Assembly: GCF_016862435.1 (NCBI RefSeq)
Contig: NZ_BOMY01000064.1
Coordinates: forward strand, 124,001-188,000
Reading direction: 5' to 3'
DNA from: Paractinoplanes tereljensis
GTDB lineage: Bacteria > Actinomycetota > Actinomycetes > Mycobacteriales > Micromonosporaceae
Length of the DNA stretch: 64,000 bases
The notes under the pieces were generated by a model. It had not been told where the DNA came from and made no database searches. It saw only the letters and a list, made by a program, of their open reading frames with translations. Within the stretch, counting starts at the first letter, position 1, and each line of letters opens with the position of its first letter. This document shows positions 1-7,900 of the stretch, in pieces. Position numbers and translations under genes: made by a program.

Positions 1-174
1 CGAGGAACTCCTCGTTGTGGGCGAGGTCGGACCGTACCACTTTGATCGCCACCAGCCGGCCCTGCGGCGTGCGCCCAGGAACACCGTGCCCATGCCACCC
101 GAGCCGAGGCGGGCGAGCAACTGGTGAACGCCCAGGTGGTCTGGATCGTTCGCGCCCAACGGCTGCCTCGACAC
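1..174 (-). pseudogene. Ser/Thr protein kinase N-terminus, partial and frameshifted
   Basis: This is the first part of a eukaryotic-like (Hanks-type) protein kinase reading off the left edge. It starts at GTG 174, preceded by a good GGGGGAAA ribosome site. The glycine-rich ATP loop (LGSGGMGTVFLG) is clear. The expected beta-3 segment ending in the catalytic lysine (LVAIKVVR) appears only in another frame. A single-base loss near 75-90, just after the loop, therefore breaks the gene. Such kinases phosphorylate regulators and cell-wall proteins. A sequencing error cannot be excluded, and the rest of the gene lies outside the window. Confidence 0.65.
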
Positions 175-249
175 GATGCTTTCCCCCACGGTCTCGATCG
201 ATGCCGGGGTGCACAGTATCTGGTCGCGGCGAGCCGCGAGGCCCCATGA

Positions 250-455
250 TCACGTCACTTCGCGGGCGGCGTCGACGATTACGCCGCGTAGCCAGCGGTG
301 GGCCGCGCCGGCGGCGTTCACAGGATGCCACCACAGGGCGAGCTTCAACGGAGCGACCGGGACCGGGCACGGCAGGACCCGGACCGGCTCGACGGCGGCG
401 AGCAGGTCGGCGACCCGGCGCTGGATGAGGGCGACGCGGTGCCGACGATGAGTGC
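250..455 (-). pseudogene. LysR-type regulator, C-terminal remnant
   Basis: The translated segment reads like the end of a LysR substrate-binding domain: VALIQRRVADLL, then a WWHP motif, then AHRWLRGVI. This is typical of actinobacterial LysR regulators that end in a WWHP....AHRWLR block. The matching text just before it (PALIVGT) lies in another frame, so there is also an indel near 437. No DNA-binding helix-turn-helix domain is present. It lies back to back with an SDR fragment that has also lost its 5' part, so the shared promoter region and both gene starts appear to have been deleted together. Confidence 0.55.
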
Positions 456-473
456 CGGGAGCGTCCAGTAGCT

Positions 474-872
474 GGAGTTCTACCTCGGCGGCGGCATCGC
501 CGCGGCACAGCAGGTGCTTCCCGCGATGACCGAACGCGGCGCCGGGACGATCCTGTCCACCACCGGCGGATTCTCCGCCAACCCCGGCATGATGCGGACC
601 TTCGGCAACATCACCATCGGTGCCGGCAGCCTGCGGACGTACGCCCTCAGCCTGAACGCCGCCGTCGCCGAACACGGCGTTAACGTGGCGTACGTCCCGC
701 TGAGCGTCTGAATCGCCACGGCGGCACGGAAACCCAGCCCGACACCATCGCCGAGCACTACTGGACCGTCCACACCGAGCGAAACGGCGCCGACCACCCG
801 CACGTTGCCCTTCAGCGCCCACGACAGCAACACCCTGAGCCCGGGAGCTGGATTGGTGGTTTCGCCGCATGA
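474..872 (+). pseudogene. Short-chain dehydrogenase (SDR), C-terminal remnant
   Basis: Residues such as LPAMTERGAGTILSTTGG, then LRTYALSLNAAVAEHGVNVAYV, match the central and C-terminal part of a classical SDR. This covers the strand leading to the catalytic Ser, the cofactor region and the last strands. The typical tail (IAEHYWTVHTERN) follows in a different frame after the stop at 711, so at least one indel is present. The Rossmann GxxxGxG start and the catalytic Tyr-x-x-x-Lys region are missing or altered (the Tyr/Lys helix reads GNITIGAGSLRTY). Together with the LysR fragment it forms a decayed regulator/dehydrogenase pair. Confidence 0.55.
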
Positions 873-968
873 GCCGCCGCCTACCGACTGATGCGTACCG
901 ACGTCCGATGAACGGTCATTCGTGACATTTCCTGCGGTGTCCTATCAGGACGATGATACCCTGCCGCC

Positions 969-2705
969 GTGCGTAGTCGATCACGGTACACATTGGTTTT
1001 GGCTGTGTTCGTTGCCGCAGTCGTGGTGGTCGCGGTGGTGGTCGTCGCGGGCAGGACGAGTCCGCACTCGGTCGCGAGCGGGACGAGTCCGCAGTCAGCT
1101 GCGTCGAGTGCGGTGCCAATCGCGAGGCCTCATTCGCTGTACCGCGTCGTCTGCGATCTGAACGGCAAGGAAATCTCGTCGTTGAAGTCCGGCTGCACTC
1201 CCGCCGTGGCCGCCAGGGTCGAGGGCGGACCCGCGGTCGAACTCGCTGACGTCAACCAGACCTACGACAACTTGGGCGCCGCCTACAACTTCCTTGCCAC
1301 GTATCTGGGCCGGGATTCCGTCGACGGGAACGGCATTCCGCTCAGGGCGCTGGTCCGCGCCTGCGACGGAACGAGCTGCCCGGTCGCGGGCAGCTTCTGG
1401 GCGACCGACCATTTCGTCGTCGGCGACGACATCGCGGCCGGCGACGACATCGCAACCCACGAGCTGACGCACGGCATCATCGACTACACGTCGAACCTCG
1501 CCTACACCTTCCAGTCCGGCGCGATCAACGAATCGTTCGCGGACATCTTCGGCGAGTTCGAGGACCAGGTCACCGCGGTCCCGGGCACCAACGACCAGCC
1601 GAAGAACGACTGGCTGTTCGGCGAGGACCAGGCCCGCTACCAACCGGTGCGCAGCCTGGCCGACCCCACCAGGGCGTTGGGCCGAAACGGCTACCGCTCG
1701 CCGGACAGGATGCACTCGCCCCACTACTTCGTGTCCGCAGCCGACATCGACCCGGGCTCACCGGACGACAGCGGTGGAGTGCACTACAACAGCGGCGTCG
1801 GGAACAAGGCCGCCTGGCTGATCGCCGCGCCCGGCATCCACGTGTTCAACGGGCAGCGGGTAACCGGGATCGGCATTCCCAAGGCCGCCCGGATCTACTA
1901 CCGCGTCTTGCAGACGCTGCCGTCGGCGGCCAACTACCCCGACCTGGCTGACGCACTGACCACCTCCTGCGCCTACCTCTCGGCGCACCAAACCGAGGGC
2001 ATCACCACCACCGACTGCCTCCAGGTCGAGCGGGCCGTCATCGCCACCGAGATGCGACTCCCGCCGCTGTCGCCCGCGGCCGCGCTCGTTCCCCCGGCGC
2101 CGGTGTGCCCGACCGACACCAGCGCCACGGTCCTGGCCGCCGACGGCTTCGAAAACCCCGGAACCGGTCCTTGGACGATCACCGGACAGTGGCGCAACCC
2201 GCCGGCCCAAGGCACCGACCCGGCCTACACCGACATCGAGTACCACGCCTACGCGCGCGAGGGTAAACGCGCACTGGAGTCCTACACCCCCAGCGACCTG
2301 CTCGACAAGCCGCCACCGCGCCAGAGCATCGCGACGTGGAAGACCACCCTCACCGTCCCGGCCGCGACCACCACCTATCTGCGATTCCAGCAGGCCCGGC
2401 AGATGTCCGTCGACGAGGGCAAGAACCTCGGAGCCGGCTACGTCGAATTCCGGCTCGACGGCGGCCTATGGCAAGACGCCGGCAAGCTGTTCACCGACAA
2501 CGGGTACACCGGCGCCCTCGACAAATCCACTGGCTACGGCGCCCGCACGGGCTTCACCGGCAGCACCCACGGCTACACCGCCAGCCGGCTGAACCTGACC
2601 CCACTGGCCGGGCACCAAGTCCAGATCCGCTTCGTTTCCGTCATTGACAAGAACTACATCTCAGCATGGTGGCTCGACGACATCCGCGCCTACACCTGCT
2701 CGTGA
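969..2705 (+). CDS. Secreted thermolysin-like (M4) metalloprotease with C-terminal jelly-roll domain
   Basis: This is a 578-aa exported zinc protease. A hydrophobic signal or anchor segment (about 8-28) is followed by a low-complexity spacer (30-50). The M4 catalytic core then shows HELTHG (zinc ligands H164 and H168, catalytic E165), the third ligand in NESFAD (E188), and the downstream HYNSGVGN block (H272), which is diagnostic of family M4. From about 385 a beta-sandwich domain beginning DGFENPG resembles the C-terminal domain of the M28 peptidase at 58850. Oddly, the usual propeptide of about 200 aa (FTP/PepSY) is absent, and GDDIA is tandemly repeated immediately before the zinc motif. 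Start GTG 969 has no clear Shine-Dalgarno and could be leaderless. It probably degrades extracellular protein. Confidence 0.85.
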   Translation: MRSRSRYTLVLAVFVAAVVVVAVVVVAGRTSPHSVASGTSPQSAASSAVPIARPHSLYRVVCDLNGKEISSLKSGCTPAVAARVEGGPAVELADVNQTYDNLGAAYNFLATYLGRDSVDGNGIPLRALVRACDGTSCPVAGSFWATDHFVVGDDIAAGDDIATHELTHGIIDYTSNLAYTFQSGAINESFADIFGEFEDQVTAVPGTNDQPKNDWLFGEDQARYQPVRSLADPTRALGRNGYRSPDRMHSPHYFVSAADIDPGSPDDSGGVHYNSGVGNKAAWLIAAPGIHVFNGQRVTGIGIPKAARIYYRVLQTLPSAANYPDLADALTTSCAYLSAHQTEGITTTDCLQVERAVIATEMRLPPLSPAAALVPPAPVCPTDTSATVLAADGFENPGTGPWTITGQWRNPPAQGTDPAYTDIEYHAYAREGKRALESYTPSDLLDKPPPRQSIATWKTTLTVPAATTTYLRFQQARQMSVDEGKNLGAGYVEFRLDGGLWQDAGKLFTDNGYTGALDKSTGYGARTGFTGSTHGYTASRLNLTPLAGHQVQIRFVSVIDKNYISAWWLDDIRAYTCS

Positions 2706-2975
2706 CGGCCGGTCGTGTCGCTCGGACGTGAGCCGGCGGAGTAGCTGGACGAGGTCCTCGTCGGGCCAGTCCCGGGTGCGGTCGCGGAACACCTCGCCGC
2801 GGTCGTCCAGCGTCGCGGCGACCCGTTCGCGGCCATCCTCGCTGAGCCCACGATGACACTGCGCTTGTCGGCCAGGTTCGATGACGCCTCCAGCAGGCCG
2901 AGAGAGCGCATCTTGCCGATCAACGTGCTGGAGGAGCTGCGGCCGAAGTACTGCTTGATCTATCCGACCAACTTG
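2703..2975 (-). pseudogene. MarR-family regulator remnant, frameshifted
   Basis: Reading leftward, QYFGRSSSSTLIGKMRSLGLLEASSNLADKRSVIVG matches in outline the recognition helix and wing of a MarR winged-helix protein. The continuation, LSEDGRERV and then an acidic helix, is found only after a one-base shift near 2848. The N-terminal dimerisation helices are missing, and a stop codon interrupts the upstream text. I read it as the 3' part of a dead gene. It abuts the 5'-truncated WD40 gene, which suggests a rearrangement point around 2975-3100. Confidence 0.45.
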
Positions 2976-3148
2976 AATGGAGGCCGGCGAGGCCCAATGA
3001 TTCGGTCCAACCTTGCGGCGGTAGCGGGTTCAGACTGAATGGCACCGCTGGGGCGACCTGCGGCCAGGCGGCACATCGGTCCCCATCTGGGGCTGCAATT
3101 CCTACGCCCGCCCTCGCGGTCGGGACACCCGGCGGCCGGCCAACCGCA

Positions 3149-4759
3149 GTGACCACCGGCGACGACGGCACCGTCCGGGTCTGGAACCTGCGCGCCCGCA
3201 TCCAGCAGCACGAGCCGATCAACGGCGGCGGCCCTCTGGGAACCGCAGCGCTGGTGGCAGACGAGCCACCGCTGGTGGCGGCCGCGGTCCGGGGCGGCCC
3301 GGTCCAGGTATGGACACTCGACGGTCAGCCCCGGCGACCATTCGCCGGCCACGAGGGCACCGTGACTGCGCTGCGGGCCGGCGTTTTCGACGGCGTTGCG
3401 GTCCTGGTGAGCGCAGGCACCTATCACACGGTCCGGATCTGGGACCCGCGCACCAACGGGCAGGTAGCCGCGCTGACGACGCAATCCGAGATCAGAGACG
3501 TGGCGCTGCTGCACGATGGCCACCGGCATTTGGTCGCCACTGCCGGCGACCGCGTCGAACTGTGGGATCCGCGCACCGGGGAAAAGGTCGCCACCCTGCA
3601 GTCGGACAACGACTCCTTCGCAACCCTGACCGTCCTGCCCGGCGACGGCGAACATCCACAGGTTGCCGTAGCCGGGCGAGACTCTGTCGTCTGCCAATGG
3701 GACGTGACGCTCGGACGGAGCTTGCCACGCACCGGGCACACCCAGACGGTCACTGCCATGGCCGCCGGGCGCATGGGCGACCACATCGTCATCCTCAGCG
3801 GCGCCCGCGACGAGACGATCCGGCTCTGGGACGCCGCGTCGGACCTCACCCGGCCGCCGGCCGTGGGCCATCACGGCGACGTGAACGCTCTGGCCGTTCA
3901 CCGGGGACACGCCTTCAGCGCAGCTGACGACGGCCGCGTCGCCGTCTGGGAGCTCGCCACCGGCGCCCGGCCGCGCGTCGTCGACTTCGCCGACTGGCCG
4001 GACCTGGTAGGCGAGGACACACCGTTCGCAGTCGCGTATCTTGCCGACGGCGACCTCGTCGTGGCCGGCGGCAGCCACGGCACCATTGCCGCCTGGTCAC
4101 TCGCCGACGGCTCCCCGGCCTGGAGCGTCACTCACCACCGCGATGCGGTGAACGCCCTCGCCACGGTCGACGTCGCCGATGGGCAGCTGTTGATCAGCGG
4201 TGGCGACGACCAGACCGTGCGCGTCTGGAACCCCAGCACCCAACAAGAGCTCCACATCCTGGACGGGCACACGGACTGGGTCACGTCGCTGTCGACCTTG
4301 GTCGTCGACGGCCGTCCGATCGTCGCCAGCGGCGGCAACGACGGCGCCATACGGCTCTGGGACGCCGGCACCGGCGACCAGCTCGGCCCGGCTCTACTGG
4401 ATGACGCCGACTGCATCAACGCGGTTGTCTTGGCCGAGGTCGACGGCCGCCTCATCGTGGCCGGCGCCGGCGACGACCACCTCGTACGGGTCTGGGACGC
4501 CGAACACGGCAAGATCTTGCACCGCCTCGACCGGCACACCGACGAAGTACACGCACTCGCGCTTCTGCCCGGCCCCGACCCGGTACTCGTCAGCGGAGGC
4601 AACGACCGAACGCTGCGGCTCTGGCACCCGCTCAGCGGGCGGCCTCTCGGCACCTACCACCTGCCCGATGCAGTACGAGTGCTGACACCGGCTGACCTCG
4701 GTGACCTACTCGTCGCCTTCGGCTGGGAGGTGGCACTGCTGCGGGCGGCGCCGGGCTGA
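3149..4759 (+). CDS. WD40-repeat beta-propeller protein, probably missing its N-terminal part
   Basis: This 536-aa protein is made almost entirely of WD40 repeats of about 45 aa. Clear blade ends include GTVRVWN, HTVRIWD, ETIRLWD, QTVRVWN, GAIRLWD, HLVRVWD and RTLRLWH. Roughly eleven blades give one and a half propellers. The first start codon (GTG 3149) falls inside a blade. The reading frame is open upstream and its translation (ALAVGTPGGRPTAV) still looks like propeller sequence, so the gene is probably cut at its 5' end. Relatives in actinomycetes often carry an NTPase or kinase domain in front of such propellers; none is visible here. WD40 domains are protein-interaction platforms. Confidence 0.75.
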   Translation: MTTGDDGTVRVWNLRARIQQHEPINGGGPLGTAALVADEPPLVAAAVRGGPVQVWTLDGQPRRPFAGHEGTVTALRAGVFDGVAVLVSAGTYHTVRIWDPRTNGQVAALTTQSEIRDVALLHDGHRHLVATAGDRVELWDPRTGEKVATLQSDNDSFATLTVLPGDGEHPQVAVAGRDSVVCQWDVTLGRSLPRTGHTQTVTAMAAGRMGDHIVILSGARDETIRLWDAASDLTRPPAVGHHGDVNALAVHRGHAFSAADDGRVAVWELATGARPRVVDFADWPDLVGEDTPFAVAYLADGDLVVAGGSHGTIAAWSLADGSPAWSVTHHRDAVNALATVDVADGQLLISGGDDQTVRVWNPSTQQELHILDGHTDWVTSLSTLVVDGRPIVASGGNDGAIRLWDAGTGDQLGPALLDDADCINAVVLAEVDGRLIVAGAGDDHLVRVWDAEHGKILHRLDRHTDEVHALALLPGPDPVLVSGGNDRTLRLWHPLSGRPLGTYHLPDAVRVLTPADLGDLLVAFGWEVALLRAAPG

Positions 4760-4987
4760 GCCGACGCAGGCAGACTCAGGCCGACATCGAATTCGAGCGC
4801 CGTAGCTCGGGATCAGAATCGCTACCAGGGCCGGTTCGTGACCGAGGCGCCCGGCGACTTCGTGGACGCCGTAGCCGGGTCGAGCAGGGTCGACGCGATC
4901 ACATGCCGGACCTGGTGCGGGCCGATCGTGCGGTAGTTCGCGGACAAGGCAAGCTCATGCGCCCCGATGTGGAACCTCGGCTGAACA
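4760..4987. other. Intergenic, no supported gene
   Basis: This short stretch lies between convergent genes. A reverse-strand translation of about 45 aa containing ELALSANYRTIGPHQVRHVIAS ends in a stop near 4828. It may be the tail of a lost gene, but I cannot assign a family. No strong terminator hairpin was seen. Confidence 0.3.
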
Positions 4988-7900
4988 TCAGCTTTCGGAC
5001 CTACTGGACGAGGTGAGTATCTCGGTCATCGCGGCGAGGTGGTCGCGGAGGTTCAGGTGGCGTCGGGCGAGCAGTCGGAGCCGACTGACGGCGAAGGCGA
5101 GGCGCTCTGCGCTGGCGAGAACCCGGAAGACTTCCATCTGCCTCTCGGCCGCCAGCATGTCCGGCGGGTCCATCGCGAGCGCAGCGAGGGCAGCTGTCTC
5201 AGCGCGGCGTACCGGGCTGAGAACGCGGTCCGGCAGCAAGCTGAGAAGCGGTGCAAGATACTCCAGCTCGCCGCCGTCGATGAGACGCAGGACAAGATCC
5301 TCCGCAGCGTCGGGGTCACCGATCGCGGCAGACAGGTCGCCCAGCTCAATATGGCCGGCGAGTCGCTGAAGCGACACCTGGACACTGTCAGGAGAGACTC
5401 GCGTCGCAAGCCGCGCAGGAGTCCGAGGGTCGGTGGGCAGCGACGGGTGTTCCCGCAGGAATGAAAGCGACGTCGCAGCGTCGGTGAGCGTTGTCCACTC
5501 GTCGATCAGGCGGCGGTGTTCGGCGTCGTCGCGGTACCGCGCGATACCCTCGTGCAGGCCCCGGCCGGCGATAGCATCGAGAGCATCGCGTAGCTCGGCG
5601 TGACCGGCGTCCTCGGGATGCAACAATTGCGCTATCGCGCGAGTATCCGCGGCGCCCGGACCGGTGAAGGTGTCCAGCATCGACCGCAGCAGTTCCTCGC
5701 GACCGTCGAGGTCGGCGGCCAGCCACGCGTCGACGGCCGTCAGCAGCGCCGTATCGGCCGGTGCCGCGGCCCAATTAGGCCAACGACGGGCCGCTGCGCC
5801 AGGCTGCTGCATGCGAAGCAGAGCCTGGACCGCACGGCGGACGCTGCGCCGCGCCTCCCCCTGGACCGTGCTGTTCTCCTCCCTATCGCATTGCGTGACG
5901 GCCAGATCGAGGAGGACCGCGGGAGCGTCGTGGCCGCCGCGGCCGAGCAGGTAAGCCCCGTAGGCCGCGAGCAGTTGGGCGCCCCTGCCGGGAGACGCGC
6001 ACCCGGCGACGGCTCTGACCTCGTTCGCCCGTGCCGGCTCGTCGACTACGCCGGGCTCGCTGAGCAGGAACGCCGCCGCCTTGGCGACCGATGCGGTCGG
6101 CCGGCTGGCGAATAGCTGACGCCACAGCTGCACGGCCTCGGCGCGGTGAGCTGCGGCCTCGGCCGGACGGCCGTCCGCGGCCTGGAGGCTGGTGAGGTTC
6201 TCGGTCGTCATGATCAGTCGTGGCAGGTAGGTGCTGGCGTCGATAGCGGAGATCTCCCGGTAGATACGCTGGGCGTCCTGCTGGTACCGCACGGCGGGTC
6301 CGAGGTCGCCGCGGGCGGCGTGCTGGGCACTGAGTGCGACGAGCGCGGACGCCAGGATCGGGCGCCGAGCACGGTCCTGTTCGACCAGGGCAGCGGTGAG
6401 AGCCACCGCGTCGCGGGCGATAGCGATTGCCTCCAGACGCCGTTCGGCCGCGCCGAGGGCCTCGGCACACCGGGTGAGAGCCGGTCCCAGCCGCGGCTGG
6501 TAGGTGACCGGGTCGTCGGTGGCAAGCCGGCGGTAGATGGCGACGCTGCGCTGGTGAGCGGCGATGGCGTCGTCGTGCCGGCCGGCCTCGGAGTATCGAC
6601 TGCCCAGGGTACCGAGCGCCAGCGCAAGGTCAGGTTCGTGGCGGGCTGGCCGTGCAGCGGCGAGAGCTTCGAGCAGACGGACGCTTTCCTCACCGCTGCG
6701 CAACGCGGCCGGTAGATCGCCGACTGCCGCATGCCGTACGGCGAGATTGTTCAGCGCCGACGCCAGAGTCGACAGCAGGTGGGGCTGCTGCTCGACAATC
6801 CTGCGGCGGCGGTGGACGACTTCCCGCATCGCCGCGAGCGCATCGTCGTGGCGATGCGCGATGCTCAGGACGATCGCGTAGTTGTTCAGGGCCCGGGTGA
6901 GCTCATCCTCCCAGGTCGCGTGGTCGGCGCTGACCAGGACGCGATAGAGCTCGACCGACTCGACGGCGTTGCCCAACGCGGCGTCGATATATCCGATTCG
7001 CGTCTGGCGGTTGCTCAGATTGGTCAGCGCCGAGGCGAGGTCGGCGCGCGACTCCACGTCGCCGGCGAGCAGCCGACGGCGAATCGCGACCGCTGCCTCG
7101 GCGTACTGCGCGGCGGCGTCCTCGGCGCCGATCGCGAGTTCACGGTGGGACAGGTTGTTGAGGGCGACGCTGTACTCCCGCTCGTACGCGCCGGGCATCG
7201 TGTCCCGGATTGCCTCGTACGTGGCGACGACCTCGGCAGCCGCAGTGCGCGCCTCGTGGCGCCGGCCGTCGTCGGCCAAGGCGACGCTGAGGTTGCTCAG
7301 CGCCATCGCTGTAGCGCGGGCTACGTCCGCGCCGCTCGGATCGAGCTGCCGGTAGATGCCGACGGCCTCGCCTGCGACCTCGATCGACCGGTCGAGGTCA
7401 CCGGCGTCCCGGTAGCGGACCGCGAGGCTGTTGAGGCTCATGGCCAGTTGCGGTTGCGCAGCCGGCGATGTCTGGACCAGCCGGCGGCGCAGGTTGACAC
7501 TGCGCTCGGCGGTCACTACGGAGGTGGCCAGGTCGCCGTAGGCCGCCTGGCGGTTGGCCAGGCCGTTGAGCGCCATGGCCAGGTTGGCCTCGAACGCCTG
7601 CGGATCGCGCCGGGCGAGTTCAGCGTAGGCCCGGACAGATCGGTCGGAGGCGTCCAGTGCCTGGTCATGCTCCCCGAGGGCCGCTTGCCGGTTGGCCAGC
7701 GTGTTCAGCGCCATTGCGAGATCGGGTAGGTAGGTCTGCGGTGAATTCTCGGAAAGGCTGCCGTAGATGCGAACGGCTTGTTGTGCTGCGGCGCACGCGT
7801 CGACGGCGCTGCCGAGCCGGAATTCTTCGTTCGCGAGGGTGTTCAGGGCCGCGGCCAGCGCCGCTTGGTCGGCGGGGGTGCCGTCGTTGGCGAGCTGGCG

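Noticed and set aside
2960..4078. A 372-codon minus-strand frame across the WD40 gene
   Set aside because: No domain signal; the plus strand contains repeated WD blades.
4828..4960. A short minus-strand protein (about 45 aa) with ELALSANYRTIGPHQVRHVIAS
   Set aside because: No start or family could be supported; it may be a gene tail but the evidence is too thin.
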